Shown: positions 13,291 to 22,500, numbered from the stretch's first letter. The stretch is DNA of 64,000 nucleotides from Gemmatimonadota bacterium (GCA_028875335.1 JAPPEF010000338.1:20760-84759), one strand, 5' to 3'. The notes: a model not told the origin generated them from the letters alone. A program made the numbers and translations.

Positions 13291-14137
13291 CGCGTACTTC
13301 GCCCGTGTATAAATCAGGATTGCCCAACTGAGCGAAGCCCTCATCAAACCCTTGGCAAAACCTTTCCACAGCCGATTCGCCTAGCTTGAGGGCCTCCTCG
13401 TAGGCTTGATCTGAGGGCAACAGCGGCCGCGCCAAGGCCGCGCCATCCTTAAAGCGCACCCAGTGCTGGAGCCAATCTCCGAGGACCTTGCGTCCTAGGT
13501 GAGCAAACGCCAATGTACACAGGGGGTTGGGGTTGCGTCCGGCCATTCGGATGTGTCCTCCCCACCAGAGAATTTTAGGGATTCGCTGCAGCCACCGGGC
13601 AGTGGCCTCTTCCCCTCGTTCCAGCAGGCTCTCGTCGGCATCCCGTCCGTAGAAAGTCTGCCCCACCTTCCCTAGCAAGCTGCGGCCGTCAGCGCGGCGG
13701 GGAAAGTGTAGGCGCGCGTTCCACAACCCGTCCATCCCCTCACTGGCCAGCAAGCGGCAGTCGATCCCCCATTCCAAGCGCATGTGCCACAAATCAGGCG
13801 CAGCCGGCTGGGTACCCTCGCGGAGCAATGCGGCCACGCGGGCCTCAACCCAAGGATGCACAGCTATATCCGCATAGACGTGAAGTCCCCAACCCGCGGC
13901 AAACGCCCGCTCGCTAGCACTGGCAGCCTCTTGAGTTAGGGCGCGCAAAAAGTCGCCGCACCGCTCCAAGTGTACGCGATGCGACAAGGCCGCTGGGCCA
14001 CCGGGGAAAAAACCAATATCCGGCCCCACGGAACCAGCGGCAAAAGCCGCCTGCATCTCTCCTTTACCCGCGCAGTCGCCAAAAACTAGGGGAAAGACGC
14101 GCTCGGCCAGCCATAAGTGGAAGAAGCTGCCTGCCAA
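13283..14137 (-). CDS. Zinc-dependent phospholipase C-like protein
   Basis: 284 residues. The N-terminal FFHLWLAERVF, AAGSVGPDIGFFPGG and the central GLHVYADIAVHPWVE reproduce the His/Asp zinc-site pattern of the zinc-dependent phospholipase C family (PF00882). No signal peptide is evident, so the protein is probably cytoplasmic. Many family members outside toxins have no known substrate. The start is TTG at 14137, only 3 nt after the ssb stop, consistent with translational coupling. The N-terminal His belongs to the family signature, which supports this start. Confidence is good for the family and low for the substrate. Confidence 0.75.
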
Positions 14138-14140
14138 GCT

Positions 14141-14650
14141 TTAGAACGGCAGGTCGTCGTCGTCACCACTCGGCGGTGGGGACGCGTCGGGCTGGGTGCC
14201 AGCGCGATCACCGCCATAGCTCGAACCACCGCCAGCGCGCCCACCGCTAAAGTCCGAACCGCCGCCAGCACGACTGCCGCCCTCATCACCATAGCCCGAA
14301 CCACCGCCCTCACCGCGAGAATCGAGCATCTGCATATCGTTAACTACGATCTCGGTCGTATAGCGTTTCTGGCCGCTCTGATCATCCCAAGAACGAGTCT
14401 GCAACTTGCCCTCGACATAGATTTTGGATCCCTTTTTGAGATACTGCTGGGCGATCTCGGCTAGCTTGCGCCAGAGCACGAGCCGATGCCATTCGGTCCG
14501 CTCCTGGCGCTCGCCTGTATTGCGATCGTTCCAACTTTCAGAAGTGGCCAAGTTAAAATTGGCTACGGGCACTCCATCTGGCGTGTAGCGCACTTCGGGA
14601 TCGCTGCCCAGATTGCCGATCAAAATTACTTTGTTTACCCCACGAGCCAT
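14141..14650 (-). CDS. ssb: Single-stranded DNA-binding protein
   Basis: 169 residues with the three typical parts. The OB fold begins [20 protein letters not shown] and includes [19 protein letters not shown] and the [17 protein letters not shown] strand. A long Gly/Ser/Asp-rich disordered linker follows, and the acidic tip DDDLPF is the partner-binding tail. It coats ssDNA in replication, repair and recombination. The ATG at 14650 has AAGGAG about 8 nt upstream. The longer open frame upstream lacks family similarity. It heads a likely three-gene unit with the phospholipase-like and antiporter-like genes. Confidence 0.96.
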   Translation of the reverse strand: MARGVNKVILIGNLGSDPEVRYTPDGVPVANFNLATSESWNDRNTGERQERTEWHRLVLWRKLAEIAQQYLKKGSKIYVEGKLQTRSWDDQSGQKRYTTEIVVNDMQMLDSRGEGGGSGYGDEGGSRAGGGSDFSGGRAGGGSSYGGDRAGTQPDASPPPSGDDDDLPF

Positions 14651-14764
14651 ATATTCGCTCCTTTCTGCGAGCGCGTCGCAAGCGCACTCATTAATGTTCG
14701 CAATTTTGCTTATCTTAGGCGCAAGCCTTAGCCCAGTCAAGGCCGGCCTAGCCCCCCATCGGGC

Positions 14765-14793
14765 TTGACTTTCTCCGGCGGCTTTCCTATTCT
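14765..14793 (+). promoter_or_regulatory. Candidate sigma-70 promoter for ftsA
   Basis: TTGACT at 14765 and TATTCT at 14788 are separated by exactly 17 nt, pointing toward ftsA. This would give a leader of about 200 nt. The leader contains an 8-bp inverted repeat, GTGTTTAC at 14815 and GTAAACAC at 14854, that could be an operator. The 352-nt interval 14651-15002 between the divergent ssb and ftsA genes holds no other recognisable gene. The call rests on consensus matching only. Confidence 0.45.
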
Positions 14794-15002
14794 TCCATAT
14801 CCCTAACTATTAAGGTGTTTACGGCAGGCCGACTTCCCCCTTTGTCTGGCGTTGTAAACACTAGGTACTTAGGGGTCGGGCACCCCAACCCGTCGCATCT
14901 TTACCGCTAGGCGGTAGCTTTTCTCTCTCTCCCAATACGTCCTCGCCTTACTCCTACTGCGCTGCATTTTGCGGCTGCGCTTAGAAAGAAGGTACGCCAA
15001 CC

Positions 15003-16217
15003 ATGGCTGGATCCCCCGTCGTCGTTCTCGATGTTGGTGCATCAAAAGTTCTATGCCTAGTCGGCGAGGTGCAAAACAATTCTCAAGTCAAGATCTTGGG
15101 CCTAGGACACAGCCCCTGCACCGGTCTGCGCCGCAGTGCCGTCATCGACATGCCCCAAGTAGCAGAGTCGATCCACACGGCCCTAGCCGAAGCTGAACGC
15201 TCGACCGGTCTCAAAATTGCCGGGGCCTATCTCGGCATGGCTGGCGAAGGCATCAGTACCCATCGCGCTGTAAGCACCGTGGGTATCTCCGGCTCCTCCA
15301 ACCCCATCTCCGAAGAGGACCGGGGTCGCGCCCTACTCGCCGTTGCGCAAGAACAGGTCGCCGAGGATCAGACGGTGATGCACCGCTTCGTCCAGAGCTA
15401 TGCCGTCGATGACGAGCCGGTGCAAAACCCACTCTGGCTACACGGCAATCGCCTGTCGATTGAAGTGCTAACCGTTTCCGTGGCCGAGCATTTATGCACA
15501 GCCTTTCGCCACGCCGCCTCCAAAGCTGGCGTTGAAATCGCCGGCGTCGTCCTCGAAAGCGTCGGCGCTGCCCACGCCACCTTATCTCAAGATGAACGAG
15601 ATATGGGCGTGGCCCTGCTCGATCTTGGTGCTGGCACCTGCGATATAGCCGTATTCCAAGGTCCGATGCGTCACGTGGAGGAAATTCCGCTGGGCGGCGA
15701 CGATATAACGCGCGATCTTTCGGTCGTCTTGAGCATCCCAGTTCGCGAAGCCGAGCAACTCAAATGCCGCTTCGGCAGCGTTAGCTGCCCTGGCGAAGAA
15801 GGCGACCAACCCGTTACCTACCACACGACCGCCGGCCGTGCCTGTGCCTTAACCCGGCAGCAGGTCAGCGCAATCATCGAAGCCCGGCAGCGCGAGATTT
15901 TTGAATACGTGCGCCAAGCTTTCGTCAATTCCTCCTACAACGACCGTTTGTCCGCTGGTATCGTGCTCACCGGTGGCGGAGCCTCGCTCGACCAGATCGC
16001 GCCGCTCGCCGAGGAGGTGCTCGGCCACCACGTCCGCATTGGCGTCCCCCAAGACGTGATCGCTCCAGCCACAGTCAGCGACCCTAGCTATGCTACCGCG
16101 ATTGGGCTGTTGCGCTTTGTCGCCAACGAACACAGTGCACCGGTCGAGTCTCACGACGCCGACCGGACTCGCAACGGCCTTGCCCACGCGATAGGCAAAC
16201 TGTTCAATTTCTTTTAA
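15003..16217 (+). CDS. ftsA: Cell division protein FtsA
   Basis: 404 residues of the actin-like ATPase that tethers FtsZ to the membrane. Phosphate-1 motif VVVLDVGASKVLCLVGE, phosphate-2 motif VALLDLGAGTCDIAVF and adenosine motif GIVLTGGGASL are in order. The FtsA-specific 1C subdomain lies between the first two, around residues 80-165. The C-terminus NGLAHAIGKLFNFF is the expected amphipathic membrane-targeting helix. Length is normal. ATG at 15003 follows an AGAAGG element. Unusually, ftsZ, ftsQ and mur genes are not beside it; the neighbours are ssb and a tRNA gene. Confidence 0.92.
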   Translation: MAGSPVVVLDVGASKVLCLVGEVQNNSQVKILGLGHSPCTGLRRSAVIDMPQVAESIHTALAEAERSTGLKIAGAYLGMAGEGISTHRAVSTVGISGSSNPISEEDRGRALLAVAQEQVAEDQTVMHRFVQSYAVDDEPVQNPLWLHGNRLSIEVLTVSVAEHLCTAFRHAASKAGVEIAGVVLESVGAAHATLSQDERDMGVALLDLGAGTCDIAVFQGPMRHVEEIPLGGDDITRDLSVVLSIPVREAEQLKCRFGSVSCPGEEGDQPVTYHTTAGRACALTRQQVSAIIEARQREIFEYVRQAFVNSSYNDRLSAGIVLTGGGASLDQIAPLAEEVLGHHVRIGVPQDVIAPATVSDPSYATAIGLLRFVANEHSAPVESHDADRTRNGLAHAIGKLFNFF

Positions 16218-16242
16218 TGTGCGGTGCGGCTAGGGGCGGTTC

Positions 16243-16271
16243 TTGACACCGTAGCTAGGCCCGCCTAGTTT
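16243..16271 (+). promoter_or_regulatory. Candidate sigma-70 promoter for tRNA-Thr
   Basis: A consensus -35 box TTGACA at 16243-16248 and a -10-like TAGTTT at 16266-16271 are 17 nt apart. They end 15 nt before the mature 5' end of the tRNA, about where a tRNA promoter is expected. Based on sequence match and spacing only. Confidence 0.55.
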
Positions 16272-16286
16272 CTACACTACAGTATG

Positions 16287-16362
16287 GCCGCCATAGCTCA
16301 GCTGGTAGAGCAACTCACTCGTAATGAGTAGGTCCCCGGTTCAAGTCCGGGTGGCGGCTCCA
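16287..16362 (+). tRNA. tRNA-Thr (anticodon CGU)
   Basis: A 76-nt cloverleaf with all arms. Acceptor stem GCCGCCA pairs with TGGCGGC. The D arm is GCTC-loop-GAGC. The anticodon stem ACTCA/TGAGT encloses loop CTCGTAA, giving anticodon CGT (Thr, ACG codons). The T arm is CCCGG-TTCAAGT-CCGGG. The discriminator is T and the CCA end is encoded at 16360-16362. All stems are fully paired. Confidence 0.97.
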
Positions 16363-16370
16363 CAACACAA

Positions 16371-16424
16371 CGAGGGCTTGCGCACTAGTCGACCCATGAA
16401 GGTCGGACGGCTCGCAAGCCCTCG
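16371..16424 (+). terminator. Long hairpin downstream of tRNA-Thr, probable terminator
   Basis: A perfect 12-bp inverted repeat, CGAGGGCTTGCG at 16371-16382 and CGCAAGCCCTCG at 16413-16424. Its 30-nt loop can fold further, with CGACC pairing to GGTCG. It is followed by TTTACATT, a weak T-tract. Its position 8 nt after the tRNA 3' end fits termination. The stem is unusually long with a structured loop. Confidence 0.6.
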
Positions 16425-16454
16425 TTTACATTATTCCCTTTCTCTGTTCAGCTT

Positions 16455-16868
16455 GTGTCCAGCTCAGATCTCCCCACGCTAAACGCCTGTCTCAACACCT
16501 TGTGCACGCTTTTGCTCGTGCGCGGTTTCCTGCAAATCCGCCGCGGCGCGCGCCAAGCCCACCAAAAGTCCATGCTGGCCGCCCTCGTCTGTTCCGCGCT
16601 CTTTCTCTGTTCGTATTTGGTTTACCACGTTCAGGTAGGTTCAGTGCCCTATCCTCACTACGACTGGACCCGCCCCCTGTACTTCGCCGTACTCATACCC
16701 CACGTGATCCTCGCCACGCTGATGGCCCCTTTTGTGGCCCTCGTCGTCTGGCGCGCTTACAACCAAGATTTTGCCCGCCACCGTAGGTTGGCCCGCTGGG
16801 TCTGGCCGACGTGGATCTTTGTCTCGGTTAGCGGCGTGGTGGTCTATCTGATGCTCTACCAACTCTAA
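16455..16868 (+). CDS. DUF420 family membrane protein
   Basis: 137 residues with four predicted membrane helices. Family landmarks are DLPTLNACLNTLCTLLLVRG, a conserved His in RQAHQKSM, CSALFLCSYLVYH and IPHVILATLMAP, and the C-terminal RHRRLARWVWPTWIFVSVSG. DUF420 proteins (CtaM in Firmicutes) are linked to cytochrome oxidase assembly in some bacteria; whether that holds here is an inference, as no oxidase genes are adjacent. The start is GTG at 16455. It converges on the ABC permease gene with a 2-nt gap. Confidence 0.85.
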   Translation: MSSSDLPTLNACLNTLCTLLLVRGFLQIRRGARQAHQKSMLAALVCSALFLCSYLVYHVQVGSVPYPHYDWTRPLYFAVLIPHVILATLMAPFVALVVWRAYNQDFARHRRLARWVWPTWIFVSVSGVVVYLMLYQL

Positions 16869-16870
16869 AA

Positions 16871-17635
16871 TTAGGGTCCGCGACTGCGAGCTACCATCCA
16901 AGCGGCACCAACAGTCGTCAGCACCGTCCAGCCCCCAGTGATTAGCAGAGCGTGTACAAACGTCCCATCGGCTATCAGTTGAGTCGGCACCAAGTAGAAC
17001 GCCTTGCGCAAAACGACCAGCGCGTAGGTCACGGGATTGCACTGCATCACCCACTCGAGCCAAGGCGCAGCCCCCTCAATGGGAAAGAGCGCACCGGAAA
17101 GAAACCACAAGGGGATGAGAACGACGCTCATCACTGAGTGGTAGCCTGCCACTGAATCCAACTTCCACGCGACCATGAAGCCCAAACCCGTGAAGCCCAT
17201 GCCGATCAGCGCGCAGAGGGCCAAAAGTGCCAATATCATCTCCGCTGCCAAGCTAATGCCGGCCACCGGCGCCAGTAACAAAAATACAGTCACCTGCAAG
17301 AGGGCGATGAGCGTTCCGCCGACCAGCTTGCCCAGCGCTATACTCAGACGCGGCACTGGGGCTACCAGCACGCCTTGCAAAAAGCCGACGCTGCGATCTT
17401 CGATGAGGGTGATGGTGGAAAAAATCGCCGCAAATAGCAGAAGCATCAGCACGATGCCCGGATAGAAGAACTCTCCGTAGGTCAACTCACTGCTCCTGCT
17501 GATGAAGCTGTCGGCAAAACCCGAGCCCATGAAAAACCACAGCATCAGCGGCTGCACCAAGCTCCCCAAAAGCCGCGAAGGCTGGCGGAAAAAGCGCAGC
17601 ACTTCGCGCTGGGCCAGAATCCAGATGCCGGTCAA
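16871..17635 (-). CDS. ABC-2 type exporter permease (DrrB-like)
   Basis: 254 residues with about six membrane helices. It begins with RFFRQPSRLLGSLVQPLMLW. The middle has FLQGVLVAPVPRLSIALGKL, the ABC-2 signature region, then SVVLIPLWFLSGALFPI and WLEWVMQCNPVTYALVVLRK. It forms the membrane pore of an exporter with the ATPase encoded immediately upstream. The genes overlap by 4 nt (17632-17635). Such pairs export drugs, lipids or polysaccharides; the substrate is not evident. Confidence 0.9.
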   Translation of the reverse strand: MTGIWILAQREVLRFFRQPSRLLGSLVQPLMLWFFMGSGFADSFISRSSELTYGEFFYPGIVLMLLLFAAIFSTITLIEDRSVGFLQGVLVAPVPRLSIALGKLVGGTLIALLQVTVFLLLAPVAGISLAAEMILALLALCALIGMGFTGLGFMVAWKLDSVAGYHSVMSVVLIPLWFLSGALFPIEGAAPWLEWVMQCNPVTYALVVLRKAFYLVPTQLIADGTFVHALLITGGWTVLTTVGAAWMVARSRGP

Positions 17636-18585
17636 GCGGCGTTCCCCTCCTCGAGGTGCTGGCCAGTATGGCGCACAAACACATCGTCGAGTGAAGGAGG
17701 GGCCAGCGACAGCGAGCGGATCTGGGAGCCAAAGCGTTGGAATACCTCGTCGATGCTGATGTCGCTTTTGAGCGGAACGCGCAAGTCTTGATCGACGACT
17801 TGGCCCTCTAGGCCCATGGCGCTGCGCAGTGCAGTTTGCAGCGCGACTGCATCATCACTGCGCAATGTGAGAATTTCGCGCCCCAATTGGCGCTGCAAGG
17901 CTCTTGGGGGGCCACAGACGAGTAGCTCCCCTTGGTGTAAAATGGCGACTCGGTCCGCGCGCTCGGCCTCGTCTAAGAGATGGGTCGAGGCCACAACCGT
18001 GAGCTGTTCATCCGCCCTGAGGGCCTCCACTTGATGCCAGAACTCTTGGCGCGCCACTGGATCTAACCCGGCCGTCGGCTCGTCGAGCAAGAGAATGGCC
18101 GGTGCTGGCAGTAGCGCTTTGGCCAATTCGACGCGCCGCCGCATACCCCCAGATAGCTTCTCCGTCCGCTCGTTGCGCCGTTCCCACAAACCGACGGCTT
18201 CCAGCAACTGTTGACTGCGCTGGCGCACGACGCGCCGGCCCATGCCGTAGAGCAGACCCGCCATTCGCAAATTTTCGCCGACCGTCATTTTACCGTCGAG
18301 CGCGGGATTTTGAAAGACGACCCCCAATTGGCGACGCACTGCAGCCGGGGCTTGCTCCAAGAGCGCACCGCCGACTCGCACCGCACCCGAAGTGGGCACC
18401 AGCGCGGTGGTCAGCACGCGCAGGAGGGTGGACTTACCGCTGCCATTAGGCCCCAACAGGGCCATCGTCTCCCCAGAGTGGATGTCGAGATTGACCTCGT
18501 GGAGCGCGCGGCGGCCAGTTTTCTTGCGCGTACCCGCATAGACGTGGGAAAGCTGCGAAATGCTGATGATTACTTGGGGGTCCAA
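17632..18585 (-). CDS. ABC exporter ATP-binding protein (DrrA-like)
   Basis: About 317 residues. Walker A GPNGSGKST, Q-loop VFQNPALDGKMT, signature LSGGMRRRVELAKAL, Walker B AILLLDEPTAGLDP and the switch His in STHLLDEAER are all present. The roughly 90-residue C-terminal extension is typical of DrrA-type exporter subunits. TTG at 18585 is preferred because AGGAG lies 7 nt upstream; the further open frame before it has no family similarity. About 280 nt separate it from the divergent mltG gene, where no gene is seen. Confidence 0.92.
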   Translation of the reverse strand: MDPQVIISISQLSHVYAGTRKKTGRRALHEVNLDIHSGETMALLGPNGSGKSTLLRVLTTALVPTSGAVRVGGALLEQAPAAVRRQLGVVFQNPALDGKMTVGENLRMAGLLYGMGRRVVRQRSQQLLEAVGLWERRNERTEKLSGGMRRRVELAKALLPAPAILLLDEPTAGLDPVARQEFWHQVEALRADEQLTVVASTHLLDEAERADRVAILHQGELLVCGPPRALQRQLGREILTLRSDDAVALQTALRSAMGLEGQVVDQDLRVPLKSDISIDEVFQRFGSQIRSLSLAPPSLDDVFVRHTGQHLEEGNAA

Positions 18586-18866
18586 CGGAAATCTCCTGTA
18601 GCCGCTCCGCAAGTTCGAGCGCGGTGGGGCGATAAGACAAAAGGTTGGGAAAGTAACCGGATTCCCTGCTAGCGTCAAGAAAGCAGCGCAAATTGACACC
18701 TGCTTTCTTTTCTTATAGATTTTTGTCCTCAGTCTTGGTTGTAAAAAAATCCCGATTCATACTTTTGCGCTAGACCTTATGTTCGCGATGTTCGCGGCCC
18801 GTATCCTCTATGGATGGGCGCGAAACTCGACACACCCGAATTACTTTTTTAAGTAGAGCCGACGGT

Positions 18867-19898
18867 ATGTCAACTAAAGCCAAGTCTGCACGCTGGTTCC
18901 GCGCGCTCTTACTCGTCGCGGCTATCGCCTTGGTGGGGACGGCGTTGCCGCTTGGGGCGTTGTGGTATTTGAACCAACCGACTTACGAATATCCGGCGCG
19001 GCAAATTCACATCCCCCAGGGGGCGAGCGCTCGCTGGATCGGCCAGTTGCTAGAGCGGGAAAACCTAATCCACAACGCACGCGTCTTTGCCTGGACCGTT
19101 CGGCTCAAGGGCCTCGGTCATCAGCTCAAAGCCGGCACCTATCAGCTCGACGGCACCGGCACGACAGCCGCCATTGCCCAATCCTTGCTCAAGGCCCCCA
19201 TCCAAACCCAGCCAGCGACGGTCCCCGAGGGCCTCAATCGCCACCAGATAGCGGCCCAACTCCAAGCCGCAGGTGTAGCCGACTCAGCACGCTTTATCGC
19301 CGCCACCGAAGACCCGCGTCTCATCCGCCAGCTCGGCGTGGCCGCGCCCAGTCTCGAAGGCTACCTCTTCCCCGAGACGTACTTCTTCGACTTAGACGTC
19401 GACGAACTCACCATCGCCTCCCTCATGGTCAATCAGTTCCACCGCGTATTCGCCGACTCCCTACACCAGCGGCTCGATGAACTTGGCCTCTCGCTGCACG
19501 AAGCTGTGACGCTGGCCTCAATCGTCGAGCGCGAAGCTGTGGCCGTCGAAGAACAGCCCATTATCTCCGGCGTCTTCCAGCGCCGCCTCAAGCTCAACCG
19601 CCGCCTCGAATCCTGCGCGACCATCAACTACGCGCTCGGCACGAACAAGAAGCGGCTGACCTATGCCGACTTGGAGGTGGATTCGCCCTTTAACACCTAT
19701 CGCTACCACGGTTTGCCCCCTGGCCCCATCAGCAATCCCGGCCGCACGGCCCTCTTCGCCGTACTCTACCCCGAGGAAACCGAGTATCTCTACTTCGTCG
19801 CTCGCGGCGACGGCACTCACATCTTCAGCCGCACCAACAGAGAACACGAGCGCGCCAAGCGCCAAGTCAAGCTAGCCCAGCGCATGCAGACGAACTGA
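18867..19898 (+). CDS. mltG: Endolytic murein transglycosylase MltG
   Basis: About 343 residues. One N-terminal membrane helix (ALLLVAAIALVGTALPLGAL) anchors a periplasmic YceG domain. It includes the LysM-like part (QIHIPQGASARWIGQLL), VPEGLNRHQIAAQL and LEGYLFPETYFF. The catalytic Glu is in TLASIVEREA, followed by SPFNTYRYHGLPPGPISNPG. The enzyme cuts nascent glycan strands and sets their length. ATG at 18867 is preferred over an in-frame ATG at 18810 because it places the membrane helix normally. The next gene begins 2 nt after the stop. Confidence 0.93.
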   Translation: MSTKAKSARWFRALLLVAAIALVGTALPLGALWYLNQPTYEYPARQIHIPQGASARWIGQLLERENLIHNARVFAWTVRLKGLGHQLKAGTYQLDGTGTTAAIAQSLLKAPIQTQPATVPEGLNRHQIAAQLQAAGVADSARFIAATEDPRLIRQLGVAAPSLEGYLFPETYFFDLDVDELTIASLMVNQFHRVFADSLHQRLDELGLSLHEAVTLASIVEREAVAVEEQPIISGVFQRRLKLNRRLESCATINYALGTNKKRLTYADLEVDSPFNTYRYHGLPPGPISNPGRTALFAVLYPEETEYLYFVARGDGTHIFSRTNREHERAKRQVKLAQRMQTN

Positions 19899-19900
19899 GG

Positions 19901-22117
19901 ATGTCCATACTAGACGCCCTCAATCCAGCGCAACGCCGCGCCGCCGAGGCCCCGGGCGGCCCCCTGTTGATTCTCGCCGGGGCCGGCTCGGGCAAGACCC
20001 GCGTACTCACCCATCGCATCGCTTTCCTCATCAAAGAAGTCGGTGTGCCCCCGTGGCGCATTCTCGCCGCGACCTTTACCAACAAGGCGGCGGGCGAAAT
20101 GCGCGAGCGCATCGAGCAGCTAGTCGGACCGGCGGCCACCGAACTATGGATCGGCACCTTCCACTCGATCTGTGCGCGCATCCTGCGCCGCCAAGCCGAA
20201 GGGTTTGGTTTAGATCCCAACTTCTCCATCTACGACGAAGACGACCGCCGCGCCACCATCCGCCGCGTCCTCAATGCCCACCAAATCGACGAGCGCGAAC
20301 TCGCGCCGCGCGCTGTCGTCAGCCAGATCAGCCGCGCCAAGAACGCCATGCTCGACCCGTTGGAATTCGCACACCAAGCGAACGAACACCAACGGCAAAT
20401 TGCCGAACTCTACGCCGATTACGAGCGCGAACTGCGCCGCAACCAAGCTCTTGATTTCGACGACTTGCTCATCGAGGTCGTGCGCCAGTTCGACCGCCAC
20501 CCAGACATTCTGCAAACCTACCAAGAGCGCTTTGAGCACCTGCTCGTCGATGAATACCAAGACACGAACCGGCCCCAGTACCTGCTCTGCCGCCAGCTAG
20601 CAGCTCACCACCGCAACATCTGCGTGGTCGGAGACGACGACCAGTCGATCTACCAATTCCGCGGTGCCGACATCCGCAACATCCTCGACTTTGAGCGCGA
20701 CTATCCAGATGCCCGTAGCGTGCGGCTGGAGCAAAACTACCGCTCCACTGGCCGCATCCTCGCCGCGGCCAACGCCGTCATCAGCCACAACCAAGGCCGC
20801 AAGGGCAAAGAGCTGTGGACGGACGGCCCCGAAGGAGACCCAGTCGCGGTCGTCGAATGCGACTCGGACCGCCGCGAGGCTCGCCACGTGGTCGATGCCA
20901 TTCGCCGCTACGACCGCTTGGGACGCTATGGGCTTGGGGACGCCGCGGTACTCTACCGCACTAACGCCCAGTCGCGACCCTTTGAAGAAGAGTTGCAACG
21001 CGCCCGTCTTCCCTATGTAATCGTCGGCGGCATCCGTTTTTACGACCGCCGCGAAATCCGCGATGTGCTGTCCTATTTGCGCCTGTTGGTCAACCCGGCC
21101 GACGACATTGCCCTGCGCCGCATCGTCAATACGCCCCGCCGCGGCATTGGTGACACCTCTCTCGATCGCCTGCAAGCTTTTGCCCAAACCCAAGGCTGGA
21201 GTCTCTCCACTGCACTTGAGCACCTCGACGAGGTACCCAACCTCACTGGCCGCGCGCAAAAAAGCCTCGCTGCCTTCGCAGCCCTGATCAGCGAACTGGT
21301 GGCCGCTGCCGATGCACTCTCCCTCCCCGAACTGGGCTTTGCCGTCGTCGAAAAAAGTGGGTACCGCGCCATGCTCGCAGCGGAAAACACCCCAGAAGCC
21401 GAGGCGCGCTTGCAGAATCTCGACCAGTTATTAGCCGATATGACCGAGTTCGCCGACGCAAACCCAGACTCGACGTTAGCGACCTATCTCGAAGAAAAGT
21501 CGCTGCTGACCTCGGCGGACGAAAACGACAGCGACAGCAACGCCATTACCTTGATGACCCTGCACAGCGCCAAGGGCTTAGAGTTCCCCTTGGTCTTTGT
21601 CTGCGGCCTCGAAGAAAACCTCTTTCCCACGGCGCGGGCCGTCGACGATCCCGATCCCCAAGCCATCGAGGAGGAACGCCGGCTCTGTTATGTGGGCATG
21701 ACCCGTGCGCAAGAGCAACTCAGTCTCACCTATGCCCTGCGTCGCTATGCGTACGGCTCGCTGCTCGCGACCGAACCCTCGCGATTTTTAAGCGAAGTCC
21801 CCGCCGAACTGACGACTCAGAACTACGAGTTGGACCGCGGCTTTGACCGCTCGCGGCAACGCGTCGGCCCGCCGCCCCGCAAAAAGGATCCCCAAGGCGT
21901 CCACTACGAGTGGGACGCCGAGCAGTCGCCCGGCTTTGACGAGTTTGTCGATCAAGACGACTTCCTCGCCGTTGGCCAGTGGGTGCGCCACCCCCAATGG
22001 GGGCGCGGCCAAATCGTCAGCCGCGAGGGGCAGGGCGAAAAGATGAAGCTCTCCATCCGCTTTGGGACGCGGACCAAACGCATCGCCGTCGCGTACGCCC
22101 AGCTCGAACCCGCCTAA
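19901..22117 (+). CDS. pcrA: UvrD/PcrA-type 3'-5' DNA helicase
   Basis: 738 residues of a superfamily 1A helicase acting in repair and replication. Motifs in order are Walker A AGAGSGKTRVLTHRIA, Ia TFTNKAAGEM, Walker B DEYQDTN, III VGDDDQSIYQFRGA, IV LEQNYRS, V TLHSAKGLEFPLVFV and VI EERRLCYVGMTRAQEQL. The C-terminus VGQWVRHPQWGRGQIVSREG is the Tudor-like domain that in PcrA contacts RNA polymerase, so pcrA-like naming is reasonable. It lies 2 nt after mltG, and a strong terminator follows. Confidence 0.94.
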   Translation: MSILDALNPAQRRAAEAPGGPLLILAGAGSGKTRVLTHRIAFLIKEVGVPPWRILAATFTNKAAGEMRERIEQLVGPAATELWIGTFHSICARILRRQAEGFGLDPNFSIYDEDDRRATIRRVLNAHQIDERELAPRAVVSQISRAKNAMLDPLEFAHQANEHQRQIAELYADYERELRRNQALDFDDLLIEVVRQFDRHPDILQTYQERFEHLLVDEYQDTNRPQYLLCRQLAAHHRNICVVGDDDQSIYQFRGADIRNILDFERDYPDARSVRLEQNYRSTGRILAAANAVISHNQGRKGKELWTDGPEGDPVAVVECDSDRREARHVVDAIRRYDRLGRYGLGDAAVLYRTNAQSRPFEEELQRARLPYVIVGGIRFYDRREIRDVLSYLRLLVNPADDIALRRIVNTPRRGIGDTSLDRLQAFAQTQGWSLSTALEHLDEVPNLTGRAQKSLAAFAALISELVAAADALSLPELGFAVVEKSGYRAMLAAENTPEAEARLQNLDQLLADMTEFADANPDSTLATYLEEKSLLTSADENDSDSNAITLMTLHSAKGLEFPLVFVCGLEENLFPTARAVDDPDPQAIEEERRLCYVGMTRAQEQLSLTYALRRYAYGSLLATEPSRFLSEVPAELTTQNYELDRGFDRSRQRVGPPPRKKDPQGVHYEWDAEQSPGFDEFVDQDDFLAVGQWVRHPQWGRGQIVSREGQGEKMKLSIRFGTRTKRIAVAYAQLEPA

Positions 22118-22167
22118 GGGCAGTGCGTCAGTTTGAAAATAATTTTTTAACGAGGGCTGTTTTAAAG

Positions 22168-22205
22168 AAAACCCCCGTGCCGGGAGATTTGGCACGGGGG
22201 TTTTT
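22168..22205. terminator. Rho-independent terminator after the helicase gene
   Basis: A perfect 14-bp stem, AAAACCCCCGTGCC at 22168-22181 and GGCACGGGGGTTTT from 22191, with a 9-nt loop. It ends in a T run on the plus strand and has A-rich sequence on the other side, so it may work in both directions. It separates the helicase unit from the CRISPR array. Confidence 0.92.
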
Positions 22206-22349
22206 CGTTTCTCATGGCAACACATCGACTTCGAGACGGGACGCTGACGTTGGCGACGACGACGGGGCGGCCATGACTTTCCGGCGGCAGCACTCGCGCT
22301 TCTCGCCGAGCTCCCCCCAGTACCCCCGTCTTGTCGATCCCGAACAGGG

Positions 22350-22500
22350 GACCATCCCCCGCGTAGACGGGGCAACCTACTGGACCTGACAAGCGGTGCC
22401 AGTACGCATAGGGCCATCCCCGCGTAGGCGGGGCAACCTTGTTATTCAGGTCTTTCTCTTCGTCCGTCCAAGGGCCATCCCCGCGCAGGCGGGGCAACCT
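22350..22500 (-). CRISPR. Type I-E CRISPR array, three repeats and two spacers
   Basis: 29-bp repeats occupy 22472-22500, 22411-22439 and 22350-22378, with two 32-nt spacers between them (22440-22471 and 22379-22410). On the minus strand the repeat begins AGGTTGCCCCGCC and ends GCGGGGATGGCCC, the I-E palindromic type processed by Cas6e. The first two copies differ by one base. The third, furthest from the cas genes, has several changes including an extra C. This is the usual sign of the leader-distal end, so transcription should run leftward from the cas side. The spacers do not obviously match other sequence in the window. Confidence 0.93.

Noticed and set aside
22206..22347. Further repeats beyond the third one
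   Set aside because: GC-rich pieces look vaguely similar, but none aligns to the 29-bp repeat at the right spacing.
22162..22497. A minus-strand open frame of 111 codons across the CRISPR array and terminator
   Set aside because: It is made of translated repeats and spacers, so it is not a gene.
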